A stretch of 64,000 nucleotides of DNA from Moniliella sp. 'wahieum'. Its lineage: Eukaryota; Basidiomycota; Moniliellomycetes; Moniliellales; Moniliellaceae. Under the pieces are notes generated by a model, which was not told the DNA's origin, made no database searches, and saw nothing but the letters and a program-made list of their open reading frames with translations. Position numbers and translations under genes: made by a program. Below are positions 11,363-23,190 of this stretch, one piece after another (position 1 is the first letter of the stretch; each line of letters starts with the position of its first letter). The stretch lies in NCBI GenBank assembly GCA_003971905.1, contig RSEE01000050.1, positions 372,001 to 436,000 of the forward strand, given 5' to 3'.

Positions 11363-12284
11363 TCCAATGCATTGCCTTCAATCGGGTTCGTATTGAGCCG
11401 GAGGACAGCGTAGGCGAAGACCAGGGAGCCGTTGGCGATGGATCGACGAACGACAGCTATCTTGAAGTCCCAGGCGGATGCAGCGCTGGCACGGACGTTG
11501 ATCCGAACACCCTTTCTTGGCGATCCGTTGGCAGTTGGTACACGCGTTGCGGACTTGCTTGCGTTTAGGCTTGCCTGTCTCGCGCTCGCGCTCACGCTCA
11601 CCATCGCGCTCACCCTCGCCCATCTCCTCGTTCTTGCCCACCAGAGTAACAGGCACAGGGACAGAAGTAGCGGCAGGCAGAGCCACGGGCTCTGCTAACT
11701 CAGTAGGCGCATGGTCGGTCAAGGGGATCAAGGGAGCTTGCAGCACGCCCCCTTGTACTGTAAATCCTAGCTCCTCGTCCGCGTCCAGTGCTGCGGTACT
11801 GATGCGCAGCCAAACAGCCCTTGCGAGGCAGGCTGGTCTGGCTCGTCACTTTGGTAGGGCAAGGGGGAACCTCTGCGGTTGGTGGGGAGAAGCGGACCAG
11901 GTCGCAGAGGGCCAGGAAGGTGGGGGGACATGGTCTCGGCGCCTGTCCTCTTGGCCGTGAGGGGGAAGCCGAGCATTTGGCGTCACAGGGTCCGTCCCAG
12001 AGCCAGGCAGGCGACCAAGTGGAGGCGAGAGCGCTTCGAGGAGACGGTCGGACGTGGTTGGCAGCCGGGATTCTCGGCCATGCCAATGGGTGTAAACAAG
12101 TTAGGATGGTTGTGGTTCAGGCTGTACGTGTCAGCCGTCTGAGCCCAGGACGGGTCCAGGCTCGGTCTCTCCCATGCAGCAGGTGATATGAGGGACTGGT
12201 CGTGAGAAGTGGGAGGCGAGCCACGGTGTGTATACGGGGGCGGATGATGCTGGGCGCATAGGCGCTGCGCACGGGTTCACTCAT
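11359..12284 (-). CDS. Zn2Cys6 zinc-cluster protein, cluster near C-terminus
   Basis: A binuclear zinc cluster reads ACTNCQRIAKKGCSDQRPC followed by QRCIRLGLQDSC: six cysteines spaced CX2CX7CX5CX2CX8C, with a basic KRKQVRN lead-in. The usual second gap is X6, so one extra residue (or a base error) lies there. Upstream are an acidic segment, ALDADEELGFTVQGG, and Pro-rich sequence. The best ATG is at 12284 (MSEPVRSAYAP), with one or more introns or frame changes before the cluster, so the start is tentative. The frame after the cluster ends LNTNPIEGNALD with its stop at 11359-11361, overlapping the stop of the convergent phosphatase gene by 4 bp. Fungal clusters are usually N-terminal; one with only about 40 residues after it is uncommon. 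A DNA-binding regulator is inferred. Confidence 0.65.
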
Positions 12285-13479
12285 CTCAAGTGGGTGATGC
12301 AAAGAGACAGGGAGAGCGGAGAGGGTGCTCGTAGAGGGTGCTAGCTCCAGGACGGGTCGGCTGGTTTTCAAGGTGATGGTAAGGAGGAGGAAATGACCGT
12401 CTAGACCCGCGATCAGCCCCACCGACTGTGGAGAACAGCTAGCAAAAAAAGCTTGATTGCCCCTGCCGGTCCGACCCAAAGATTGGGTACAGCGAGCGCG
12501 CAGCACTATAAGTCTGTTCCCTACTAGGAGGGGGGCCAAGCTATATATATTCTGTCCGACTTTTGGCCGGTGGCCAGGGGATTGCGTGTGGGATGGAGTA
12601 GGCATGGTTTGTCATACGATGACGAGAAGTGCAGTCGCATGGGCCAAGCGCGTCGCGTATACTTGGACCGGCTCGTCTCTAACACGGTCGTCAAATGCAA
12701 AGAGCCGGACAGGCAGGCCCTCACAACGGTGTGCAATATCCTACTTCTCCGGCGCCACATCCGTTTTCTTTCTTACTGTGACCGACTCCGCCTAGCCTGG
12801 GTCTCGCCTATGTTGCCACATGTGCACATGAGCCTCTCGCACAGTACAAGTGCTACTACATAGTCCGCCCTCATATCACCCTGTCATCCGGACGCCCGGC
12901 CATATATAGGCGTCGGCGGCGGCTGCATTATGCATTACATGTTACATCACTGGGTGGTAGGTAGCGCAGAGGCGGAGATGCCCCACATTGCCGTGGTTGC
13001 CAGCGCAATGCATAATGGATGATGGGCTGGGGGCTGCACAGCCGAAAGCACTCGCTAGTTAGTCACTAGTCGCTTTTGTCACTGTGAGTGAAAAGGGAGC
13101 AAAGGGCCCCAGCCCGGAAATAAGATCGAAGAGGAGACAACAGCTGCCACAGGCGCCTATGTTATTACGAGAGAAAATGGGCAGAGCACGACTAACCGGT
13201 AACCTATGTGATAGTAGTAACTGTGTCTCGAGTACTAGGTACTATATTCATGCAACTGCGTCACTGCGTGATGGCCGATCACTTTTTTTCAGCGGGGTAC
13301 AGCCATCGTGCAACGCACAGCCGAAACAAAACCCTCTTTCTGTGGAGTTCCTATTGTACCGCTCGGGGCGGGGGCTTCCCAGACCTGATATATGATACCG
13401 GGTATCGCCTCGGAGATATCTTCCCGTTTTCATGCTCTTACTCCCTGCTCCTCGATGGTTGATGAAGGGAAGTGTAGTG

Positions 13480-13730
13480 TCGGCATCTCTATACTGCATC
13501 CATATCATTGACAGAGCTTAAGGCTGGGACAGGGGAAAGCTACGCCTAAACCGACCCGTTCATCTTGCGTGTGTTGCTTGGTAGCGCCACCCCTCTTAGG
13601 GATCCAGGGGAATCGCCGGGATATCAGGACCCTCTGGTGCCCGCCATCCGTTCCCACACCCGATGTATAGCGCGTGTGGACACGGATGAACGTGATATAA
13701 TAAACGGGGAGCAGCTGGCAATAGAGCAAG
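13480..13730 (-). repeat. Dispersed repeat family R1, copy A
   Basis: Read on the minus strand this copy shares, in order, CACGTTCATCCGTGTCCA, GGGAACGGATGGCGGGC, CAGAGGGTCCTGATATC, GGCGATTCCCCTGG, GCAAGATGAACGG and AGCCTTAAGCTCTGTCA with copies at 42245-42490 and 43830-44075. It encodes no obvious protein. It could be a short non-autonomous mobile element or part of a larger one; the ends were judged by eye. Confidence 0.75.
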
Positions 13731-14454
13731 ACATCGGATGTGGATCTTGGTCTCTGAAGCAAGGCACAACAAGTACAACCATTAGATGAAGCAGAGACGG
13801 GAGAACAATATGAGGAGTGGCGCATGATGCGGAAATGGACAACGTATTCAAATTTGAGTCACCTATATGGAGAGGCCAAGAGCGACAAGACCCTACTGTG
13901 AGCCTCATCTCTACAACTCCGGGACGAAGACAGGAGAAAGAACAGCATGCATCTTCTGCCCCAAGGCTGAGAGTGCGTGTCAATGGGTCATGACAATCTC
14001 CACCGTTGCCTACCCGCGAAATTCAAAACATATCGTTCATGCCCAATTGGCACGAGCTCCGCATTCTATCCAAACACCCATAAGCAAGGAAATGCTCATA
14101 TGCAAGGGGGAGCCGCCAAGATGGAAGTCCTGGCTGGACCACAAAGACGTGTCCACTGTTCGAGCCGATATCAAAGGAACTCACCTCCTTCTCGCCGCAG
14201 GTTTCATCAGGGGTCCTCATTGAAGCTTGACGGCGGCCAGACTGGGAGTTGGGTATAGATTCAACGTTCACGTCGGCCCATCGTGATCGAGTGTTCTGAA
14301 GTCCAAGGAGTACAACTACCATCCCATGCGAACTTTTTGTGCGCATCGGCAACATTCTGGAGAAGCAGGAAGGCGGTGGAGACAAACGGAGGAGGTGGCG
14401 GTAGATGGTGTTGGCATTGCTAGTCGAGAGCTAGTCAAGCATTCATTAATCATT

Positions 14455-14552
14455 CAAAGCTTCACTTCGAAACCACTAGCTAGTAGTCACTAGTGACTAG
14501 TGAAGCTTGAAGCCATAAGTCACTAGTCACTTATGGTCATGCATGGTCATGT
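14455..14552. repeat. Mixed heptamer array, CTAG and AGCT units
   Basis: CACTAGCTAGTAGTCACTAG is followed by a TCACTAGTGACTAGTGA flip, then TGAAGCTTGAAGC, TCACTAGTCAC and GGTCATGCATGGTCATG. Four different tetramers (CTAG, AGCT, TGCA, CATG) share TCA/TGA spacers in under 100 bp. Confidence 0.85.
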
Positions 14553-14612
14553 TGCTCGCTGCCCCCGGGGCCCCAAGCGCCAATCAACCCGTCAGCGCCG
14601 TCAGCGTACGGG

Positions 14613-14690
14613 GTTGAACGTTTGAACGTTGAACGTGCGTTGTACATAGTACGACCATCGACCATCGATCATCGATCACCGGTCACCGGC
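14613..14690. repeat. Chained heptamer arrays ACGT, TCGA, CCGG
   Basis: TTGAACGTTTGAACGTTGAA leads, after about 15 bp, into CGACCATCGACCATCGATCA and TCGATCACCGGTCACCGG. The unit changes stepwise from TCGACCA through TCGATCA to CCGGTCA while the 7-bp register stays. Confidence 0.85.
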
Positions 14691-14833
14691 ACCGACTACC
14701 ATCTGTCACTTACATACTTTCAAGTTTGGGCGGAACTTGCAGGCGGAAATCGAATGCAGCCACGCGTGGGCTGCCTCACCATTGGGGACGCGACATTTGG
14801 CTTAGTCCGAGGTAGCCGGCAGCCCCACCAACC

Positions 14834-15242
14834 ATGGCAATGGCCAGCACGAGTGCCTTCCCCCCGCCCCAATTTTCCGCCGAGGCCTCCCCCCTCTTGG
14901 TGTTAGATGAGGACGACGAGTTCGAGGAGTTTGATGCCCAAGATTGGAACGATACCGATACGGCTCTTGCCCATTTTCGGGCAAGAACGTCTACATCTCG
15001 AATGGCACAGCAGCCCCCTCTGCACCGGGCAGTGCAGTAGGCCTGTCGATCGTTGGTGGCGCCTCGGGTCGGACTGGGGAAGATCACCTATGGGCGGACA
15101 ATTGGGACGATGATGATGTGGAGGATGACTTTAACAAAGCTTTGAGGTACGCGTGTTTTCGTTTTCTGGCAACTTGCTCCCGTAGGTGTTCTAATGGTTG
15201 TTTTATCTGCGTAGGGCTGAGCTGGAAAAGGCGCCCAAGTGA
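14834..15242 (+). CDS. SEM1: 26S proteasome subunit SEM1/DSS1
   Basis: SEM1 (DSS1) is a tiny acidic, intrinsically disordered subunit of the 19S proteasome lid, also found in TREX-2 and BRCA2-type complexes. Both signature acidic blocks are visible: LDEDDEFEEFDAQDWNDTD near the N-terminus and HLWADNWDDDDVEDDFNKAL near the C-terminus. An intron (15147-15214, GTACGC donor, GTAG acceptor) splits the Arg codon before AELEKAPK and a stop at 15240-15242. This is the family's usual ending. The ATG at 14834 gives MAMASTSAFPPPQFSAEASP before the first block. One frame change lies between the two blocks (after TALAHFR), in the non-conserved linker. The linker here is longer and more Gly/Ser-rich than in yeast. 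Confidence 0.92.
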
Positions 15243-15284
15243 TCCACGCCCAAATGATCCACGCCCAAGTGGTCCACCTGATCC
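15234..15284. repeat. Short tandem repeat over SEM1 stop codon
   Basis: Three imperfect units of about 15 bp (CCCAAGTGATCCACG, CCCAAATGATCCACG, CCCAAGTGGTCCACC) begin in the last SEM1 codons. The stop codon TGA lies inside the first unit. Confidence 0.75.
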
Positions 15285-16990
15285 CTTGCTCATTCTGTTT
15301 CTCTGGGGGTATCATCGGGCCTGTTGGCTATAGAATGACACCCCCCGGATGCCACGTTGAGATGCTCATGAAAGAGTTGCCGATAATGCCGATATGGGCT
15401 GTGTGCTGGTGGCTGATGTATCCCCAAGTCCACGAACATCCAGGGCGCTGTCCAACGCGGCAGCCTCTTCATGCTTGCATGGCAAATTCAGTGTCTCGAC
15501 GTGAGGCCCGTGAGGCTTGAACAACTTGGACATGATGCGTCAATTATAAACGTTTTGAGCTATATGCCGGAGGCCCGCTTCTTTCAGGGTGCTTGGGCCG
15601 CCCATGGCTGTGCGAGGAACAAACGATCCCCCACTGCCCCCTGTATTGCACTGCCCTTTGGGACTGAGTAACGGGTGCTGTCTTCCCTCGGGTTTGCCAG
15701 GATGACCTCTCTCAAGCAGCTGCGACAGCTTCCTCTCGTATGCCATGGACTCGCAACGGCGTCGACGTTTAACATTTAACCTTCAATATTATGATCACTA
15801 ACTCCGAACAGCCCGCTCTGGATGTGGATCTGACAATATCTCCCAGGGTAGCAACACCAGTAACACGAATACCATTAATGACCAGGGTGCGTTCTGCCCC
15901 AGGGGACAGACACAAAAGCCTCACTCGGCATCCTGATACTCCCACAACCTAAACTTATAATATTCCAACCCATGTTGGCGCCTTGCGTTTTTATATAGTG
16001 GAGGCCCCGGCTGTGGAGGCAAAGGACGAGAAGCGGCGTGTGGGAGGAAGGCCAGGGGTACTACGGACTCCCGAATTACGGGAACACGTACCAGGAACGG
16101 AGGTGGGCCCCACCCTAAGGGATTCAGGCAAATAGGGCTGAGGCTAATGATGGCTGTGCTCCGGTTGGGGTGGTACACGAGGAAACCCAAGACGCCTGTT
16201 GTGGAATGTCAGAAGGATGAGTTGCTCTGACTGGTGGAGCAAGCAGAATAGGACAAGAAGGCCATTAGGCCTTAGGGGGGGCCAGAGGGCCCTGACCTGT
16301 CGGCAACTCTCCTCTTCTAGTATAATTTTGGCTTTTTGGCGCTAGCAAACGCACGCGCTGAACGATCGGGAGAACCTGATATACTAGGTGCCGAGAGTTT
16401 CTTTGTCCCATTGCATCAACCATCGTGCATCAGCGCCATCAGCGGCTCAGCGCCATGAGCGCATGAGCGCACAGCCATCAGCTTGATGCTTACGCTCTGT
16501 ACGTGGCATGTAATAAGAGCGCTGAGGCTCAGTGCCCATTCTATGTTTCGGGTTTACCACGTTTACCGCCTCTCCTTTTGGGCGCAACGATTGTGTGGCA
16601 GTATTATGCGACCCACATTTACCGTGCCAGCTCTGGGATATTGTACTAACCCTAAGGTATTATAAGTCTGCCTGCAATTTTCTTCCATCTCGACTGTAAA
16701 CATGTAAACGGCATTGGCACACCAGTGCTCAATCCACTGGCTTCGATGTTGGCGGGATGAAGAGGGCGAAGATGATCGACGAGGGATGATCGATGAGGCT
16801 CGTCTTGAGGCCGCGAGGTCCGAGGGCGCCCAGTATGCGAACGTGCAAACGACGAACTGCGCCCAGCAGCGCCGACTGACCGGGGCCTCCTTGGGCCTGT
16901 GCCCGTGAGCGCGTGAGCCGTCGTCAGTGTACTGGGGCGAAAGCGCTCAAGGGGAAAGTAGGGTTGCGGCCAGGGTCTGGGGGGAACTGC
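15285..16990. other. Intergenic region, no recognisable gene
   Basis: About 1.7 kb with no protein-like frame. GCGCCATCAGCGGCTCAGCG-type words near 16430-16480 form an irregular array with TCA/TGA spacers. A segment around 16020-16340 contains AGAGGGCCCTGA, a short word also seen in repeat R1, but the rest does not align by eye. Confidence 0.5.
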
Positions 16991-17099
16991 TCTTGTGCGT
17001 CTCCCCTCCCCGCAACGTGGAGGCGGAGCCAGGAGGCGCATCATGCTTCATGCACCAGAGCTCATCACGTGATGGCTGTGGGTTGGAGGCCCGAGGGCA

Positions 17100-20000
17100 G
17101 TGTGGGGCCCAGACTGGCCGCGACGCGGCGTGGCGAGGCAGCGGCGGCGGCCCCAGGCTTCACCCTACCAACCGCCTCGCACGCCCTCCATGGCGAAGCG
17201 CAGCGCCACCCCAACGTATCCGAGAGTGCGTTGATGAGGTGCTGCTGGGCCCGCATGCGCCTCCCCCTGAGGCGCTGATGGCGGACAAGCTGCGGCCAGC
17301 GATCCATGGCGGCTTGCTCCCCCCGGAGCAACTGACCGACACGCAGGCCGCGCTCGTCCGCACCGAGAGGCGAGTCAAGCACCTGCAACAGCGCCATCGA
17401 TTGGAGTCGGCCCTACGCAACGCATACGATACTCTGCATGGCACCTTTCCACCCAGTGCGGATCAGCTAGCGACGATGCCTCTTCTCCGTCCACGTCACG
17501 ATTGACGTTCCAGCTGCTGGAGGCTACGGAGGAGGCATCCAGGTTGCGTTCAGATGTACTGCAGCACCACATTTCCGCTTTGGCTGCCCACAATTCTTAC
17601 CTCCAGCATCAGAGGGACCAGGCACTGCAGCGTTCCCCGGCTTGATTCGGCACTTCTTCTTGCAGCCAGAGGGAACGTGATGAGGCACAGACTCAACTGG
17701 CGCGAGTCCGGATGAGCTGAGCCAAATCCAAACGCAGCACTCCACTGAACTGGCTGATCTTCGCTCTACGCACCAGGAACAGCTTACCTCCCGCTTAGCC
17801 CAGCAGGAACGTTCTATGGCGCCTAAGATTCCCAAGCGGTGGCTGAAGCAACAAGAACGGTCGAGGCTGAAGCTCAAGCCCAGTACGCGGTGGTGGTGCA
17901 AGAACGAGACATGGCTCAAAAGCAGGCACAGGATGCCCGTAGAGATCTCAGTATCGCGCAGCAAGAAATGGAGCAAGCGAGGCAGATGGCTGATCGCTTC
18001 GAACGGGAGCTCGAAGCGCCCGTTTAGCGGCCCCCAAGCGCAAAAAGAAGCCCAGTCGGCCCGGGTGATCTGGAGCGTGCATTGGCCGACAGGAGAGATA
18101 TGGAGCGGACTTTGTCCTCGAGTGCTTCCGACCAAACCGCAATTGAGGCTGCTTTGGCCGAGTCAGCTACTCTGAGGGCTGAGGTACAGCAAGCACCATG
18201 ATGACGGAGACCATTCAAGCCCATTGGTTGCGCAAGAGGGTGCTAGGAGGAGGGCCGAAGTTCAGCTGTCCCAGAAATCCGACGAGTTGATTGCCCTTCA
18301 AACGAAGGATGAGGTCAGGGAACCACTCATTTCACTCTTTGCGGATCGCTTGCTGCAGGCCGAAGAAGGATTGCGAGATGTGGAAAAGTCGGCAGCGCGG
18401 GCATTGGGCAAGGTGGATGGCCGGGATGAGATGGATATGCTCTTGTCCCAGATTAAGATGGGGCAAGCTTTACCGCGCAAAGACGAGGATACGGGCGCAG
18501 ATATCGAGCAGTTGGTCGATCGCCTCTCAACTCACTTTGCCGACTTGCTCGATGATTGGAGCGGATCAAGGCTGCTTTTGCGCCGAGCCGTTCCCTCCAA
18601 TCTCTCTCTGATCAACTGAGCCCCAAACCTGTCGAGCATGTCGAACCTTCAACAGAAGGACGCGCAACTGAGGAAGTACTCTCGGATCCACCAGCACCCA
18701 AGATTCCACCAGCTTTACCGCCTCGAAAGACACCCCTCAACATTCCTTCTTTGATCCGTACGGGTTCGTTGAGAGATACAAGACCCAGCGCACCTCCCCC
18801 GTTGAACTTATCGTCCTCACCGCGGCAGTTGTACATGGAGCATGTTCAAGTCGACGGGTCACCCTCCGTTGGTGCGCTGCCGGACCTCTCCACCCTCCAG
18901 ACCGAACTTGCTTTAATCCGTTCGGCACTTGCTCACCTCGGCGACCCAGAACTTCCATCACCTCCTGCTGATCCTTCTACGACCCTGGACCTTACCCGCC
19001 CCAGTCCACTGGACACCAATTTGGCTCTCGACACTCGTTCCGATGAGGAGGCTTACTCCCTCTTCTGCACACTCTTCCCCAGGGGCTGTGCGTCTGCACA
19101 TCTCGGATCGTCATCTACCAAGCCGCAGCCTTCATCTGGGGAACCAAAGGCGAAGAATGCCCGCTTTGCTGCACTAGCGGCCCAGTTTGAAACCATGTCG
19201 ACCTCTCCAATCTCGCCTACGTCTAACTCGCCTCATCCATTGGAACATGGGACGGTAACTTCTCGCTATCACTCCGCTGGGCGGCTGTGACGCCGCATAT
19301 TATGGATTTGATTCAGCGTGTCCACCAGGCCGAGGAAATTGCTAAGGCTCTACAGGAGCATTGGCAAGCCTATTGCTCGATGTTGCATGCCAGTGCTCCA
19401 CGCCGTTCAAGTTCCCTCGCTGAAATCCACACAGCCTTGAAAATTGAAGCGATTGTCCAAAAGAGCTGGACTCATCCTCTCCCATCGGCGTCTATATCAG
19501 CCTCCCCATCTCCGGGTGCGGGTTCGCCCCAACCGTGGCCAGGGGTAATTTCTTCCTCTCCCGTGGCTTCTCCCATGACAAGCTCTATTCGCTTCCCTTC
19601 CGCCCCAATGGCCTCTCCCCATTCTGTTAATGGCGGGCTTCCGACCACCACTCCTTCCGCCGAGGGGCTGGGCATGGGCATGCCCCGCCGTCGCGCTCAG
19701 ACTTTATCCTCAGCAAGCAAAGGCCCCGTGTCCTCCTCCCGTCGGAAAGGGCGGAGACCTGTCACGCCTTCCCGCCCTACGACTCCTGCACGTCCCACGA
19801 CTCCTTCCCGTGCCGGGCTGAGGACAGTAACGTTGGGAATGGACCCTGCTGCGCTCTCGATGAGGGTGAAAGACCTCGAAATGGAGCTGAGCGAATTGCA
19901 TAGGCAAGCGCAACGGGCTCCCACGACCCAACTCTCTTCCGAACTTCTCCAGGCGCAGAAGGAAGCGGAGCAAGCCCGGACGGAGGCCCAAACGGTCAAA

Positions 20001-20770
20001 GAGGCAATGGAGAGCCAAGTTTCTGGTCTCCTGGAGGAGCTGAATGCCTTACAGGCCCAGTTGGCCAGTTTCCGCTCCCGTGTACAGGAAGAAGAGCATA
20101 ATCGTGTTTTGTGGCAGGACAAGTACACTAAATTGCTTGAAGCACAGGCCGACCAAGCCCTGCTTGGCTCCACCGCCAAGCAACCTGGTCTGTCCGGATC
20201 CTCTGCCGCGCTCCTCTCAGACACGAGCTTGGTTCCCCTTGCCTCCACCCAACCTGCGCAGGCGCCGGCTCCGCCCCTCAGGCGATGCGCTGGCTGTCCC
20301 GCGCACCCTAGTCGATTCTACTCGATCAGCTTCAAGCCGATATTTACTTCTGGTGACCGTCGTTACTCGTTGGGAAAAAGTCTTGATACCCTTCCTAGCC
20401 CTGTGCTTCTCCCACACCCCACACCCCACACTAGCTCTCTATCCCCTGCTTCGCGAGCGCTCGTTTGTGGTGACAAACGTTCCCTTTCGCCTTTCGTTGT
20501 ATTGCGCTCATTTATTGTCTGCGGTTCTGTACTTGGAAAGGTGCTCTTTCTGATCATGACGATTCCCGCGCAGGGCGTTAAAGTACCCGAGAATGTAGCA
20601 CCTTTCCGTCTTAATTGGGCTCAGAACCTAGCCAACGGCCAAGGGTAACCGGTTAACGTGGTAACGCGTGTCACGCTGCAGCTATATCAGCCCTGCAACA
20701 GCTCAAGGAAAAGCGTGTGGCCCTAGCGCCTGTTGAGGATGATCTGTCGGTTCGCCGAGTATTTGCTTAA
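17100..20770 (+). CDS. Long coiled-coil protein, Uds1-domain-like N-terminus
   Basis: The first clear segment, GLLPPEQLTDTQAALVRTE then RRVKHLQQRHRLESALRNAY, resembles the Uds1 (up-regulated during septation) domain of fungi, where an L-x-EE-x-LKKEL helix is followed by a KRKLALESKLRDAA-type helix. Then come long coiled coil (AEATRTVEAEAQAQYAVVVQ, QKQAQDARRDLSIAQQEMEQ), a conserved-looking block (DEMDMLLSQIKMGQALPRKD, EQLVDRLSTHFADLLDDW), Pro/Ser-rich linkers (18600-19850) and a final coil (DLEMELSELHRQAQ, SQVSGLLEELNALQAQLASF). The last block, ALQQLKEKRVALAPVEDD, ends at 20770; the 20280-20670 stretch before it is probably partly intronic. Many frame changes occur. A role in septation or polarity is inferred only from the weak domain match. 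The start is not fixed. Confidence 0.55.
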
Positions 20771-20867
20771 AAAACCTACCCTGGTTTGCATTGACACTTG
20801 TTCGGTCATGTGGGGGCAAGTGCAGCATAGCAGTAGGATGTAGGACATGAACATGACAAATGGTTCT

Positions 20868-22129
20868 TCAGTAGCGCCTGAGCTCAGCTCCTGTCCGTGC
20901 TCGCACACGGGCTGCCCATACATCCCTCCGTGCAGATGTCCATGTATCCTCTTGAGCGTTTGCAGGTCGGGTCTCATGCAGACTAGGTGTTGACTTGGGT
21001 AGGGGGTCAAGAGAAGAAGGGGGATAAATAAGTCGATGACCAATGTTCCGCCCGATGGGGGACGGGGCGAGGGGGGTTCTTGTACCCAGGGGAAGTGGAG
21101 GGTTGGGTGTGTTGGGCCCATACAGGCGAGTTAGACGTGCCCCATCTGTACATTTGGGCGTAGTATGGTTCCGTAGGGCATTCCGCCGCCTCCCATTCTC
21201 CCCGCGCCCGGAGCTCCGATCATGGCCAATGGGGGTGTCGGCTCCTATGCGGTTGTACCGCGCCCGTTCTTGGAAGGCGCTTTGACCCGTGCCTGAATAG
21301 GAAATGCCTCCTCGTGCAGGTCTTCGTTGGGGCGAGACAACATTAAGGGGAGCATCCCTTCTGCTTGGTGAGGGTCCGACTTGCCATCGGTGGTTGCTAC
21401 GCCGCTGGAACTGTCCATTTGACACGCTCTTCCTTTTCGGGTACGGCAGGTATCGCGCACGCGCTAGGCGAACTTCAGTCTCAGCAACCACATGAGCGGC
21501 AACGGGGCCCAATGCTTTCGAATTGGAATTTCGCCTTCTCCTTGGCAATGTTTGAACTTCCTGAGGGCTGACCCTCCGAGGCGAGGGTTCCCTTGTGGGA
21601 TCCAATTCCTCTTCTGGCGGAGTACGGGGCCATGAGCCAGGAATGGGGCTCCGATCTTGAGAAGAGCAGAGAGTTGTTGACGTGAGTTTAGAGGGACATG
21701 ATGAGGGCTGGTTTGCTAGAGGCAGGTACGCAAAGGTGCGAAAGGTGGGTGTTCGGGGCAGGTGTTGCGAGCCCAGGGACTTTTCACTGGGAGAAACCGA
21801 TGGAGAATGTGAGGGTGAGGAGCGCCCAATCGGCGGTGATGACGGCTTTTCGGGGCGGTACTCCGGGAAGAGTTCTCTGAGTACCCGTGTAAACGGGCTG
21901 GGGGAGCGGCGATGCCTATGATCCTTTCCCTCCGGGGATAACCGTCGATCCAAGCCGACCGTGCCCCCGCCGCTCTCGCGCATGTTGACGGAAGATGGCG
22001 AAGACGAGGAATTCGCTTTGGAGCGTGGGGTGAAGCGATGGGGAAGAGACTGTCGAACGACACGCTCTCATTCTCCGAGAGTGGCGATCGAGGAACACGG
22101 CCTGGTGAGCGACGAGGTCGAGCAGACAT
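20868..22129 (-). CDS. Disordered Pro/Ser/Arg-rich protein
   Basis: The ATG at 22129 gives MSARPRRSPGRVPRSPLSEN; after one frame change the chain continues HRRSPSPFTRVLRELFPEYR, then PSSPPIGRSSPSHSPSVSPS and long Arg/Pro/Ser-rich sequence to a stop at 20868. SP-type sites and short hydrophobic-charged islands such as FTRVLRELFPEY suggest a phosphoregulated, disordered protein with short linear motifs. No known domain is visible. Both strands have long frames here; the minus strand is preferred because its composition is protein-like and it opens with a clean ATG. The gene converges with the Uds1-like gene. Confidence 0.45.
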
Positions 22130-22902
22130 GACGACTGTTGAGCGTGAGGTCGGAGACTGGTGGGAGTAGGATATGTGCCGGATAGAACTTCATCGTACTT
22201 GGGGCTGATCGATCGTTCAATGTTGTTGGTCTTTCTCAGCTGACTTTTGTAATTTCAGCTCTGCGCCAACGAGCGTCGCGTGTTGAGTGATTTCACTGTG
22301 AAGTGACAAGCCCCCGGAGAAATGAAATTACACCCGCCTGGAGCTCTGGCAACGAAGCGACCACCACACCAACCTCAGCCGAACATCCCTTTCGTCCTTC
22401 GGTGGGGACGGGGGTCCTGTTGCTTGTCCAAGGCGCCCCATTTGGTCTCACCCTCACCAACCCTACGCAGGGAGTATCCCGCATAAGGCCTAATACAGAG
22501 ATATTCGCTTCATGCGGGTTCCGTCAAGTGCCGGATTACAGGGGACAAACAAACAGTACGAGAGGTCCCGCGATCTGGAAGAAAGTATCACCAGGGCGGG
22601 AAAGACTGCTAGGACACGCTAGATTGGGTTTGAATATGATGAAGTGACGAAGAAATGCAAAGAGGAGACTTATCCCTCGAACAAGGCCAGCAAACTCGAT
22701 GGCACCCATGAGTTGGTGGGGAAGTACCCTCTCAATCCCCAAAAGGAGGAGGTGAAACCATACAGCTGCCACCTAGTAAACACTTTTCGTGAAGCCATGT
22801 ATCAGCATCACCAGCACGTAGTATTCACACACAAGCTCGGGTAGAACATACCATAGTATCCAAATCGTCGGCCATAGAATTTGCCCAGGTAAGGCAGAAG
22901 CA
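22130..22902. other. Intergenic stretch without a recognisable gene
   Basis: Short frames on both strands but no protein-like feature, repeat or RNA gene was seen. Part is probably the promoter of the disordered-protein gene and the 3' end of the small acidic gene. Confidence 0.5.
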
Positions 22903-23190
22903 CTACCTGGACGATCGTCTTAATTGTCGTACAGACGCTTCCCATTCTTCCTGGAGAAGTCTTTCCTCCTCATCCGAGTCGTATTCGAAGTCTGAATCCT
23001 CCGCTTCGCTCAGCCAAACTTCCTCCCCTCCCGACAGATAGCCGCTCGATGCGGAGGCACGATCCCCAACTCCGTCCCCTTCTTCATCCCCCCAGTTGGG
23101 CAGAGCACTCTCATGCCTCAACGCCAGAGATTCGCGCCACTGCTCCAATGCAGAGGATGTGCCTTGCAGGGTTGATGCTGGGTCGTTCAT
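22903..23190 (-). CDS. Small acidic protein, unknown
   Basis: A single uninterrupted frame of 95 codons starts at the ATG at 23190 (MNDPASTLQGTSSALEQWRE). The middle is Gly/Asp/Ser-rich, followed by a strongly acidic stretch (SEAEDSDFEYDSDEEERLLQ) and EEWEASVRQL at the end. No domain is recognised. It lies head-to-head with IST3, with 210 bp between start codons, so the two probably share a promoter region. The composition bias and clean frame support a real gene. An upstream exon cannot be excluded. Confidence 0.5.
   Translation of the reverse strand: MNDPASTLQGTSSALEQWRESLALRHESALPNWGDEEGDGVGDRASASSGYLSGGEEVWLSEAEDSDFEYDSDEEERLLQEEWEASVRQLRRSSR

Larger units (their letters stand above)
12285..14833. 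other. Intergenic region with dispersed repeat and heptamer arrays
   Basis: No supported gene in 2.5 kb. It holds one copy of dispersed repeat family R1 and arrays at 14455-14552 and 14613-14690. A TATA-rich AGCTATATATATTC near 12538 could be a promoter but no reading frame follows it. Sequence around 13870-14400 has short frames only. Confidence 0.55.

Noticed and set aside
16020-16340. Fourth copy of repeat R1
   Set aside because: Only short words such as AGAGGGCCCTGA are shared; the order of conserved words is not reproduced.
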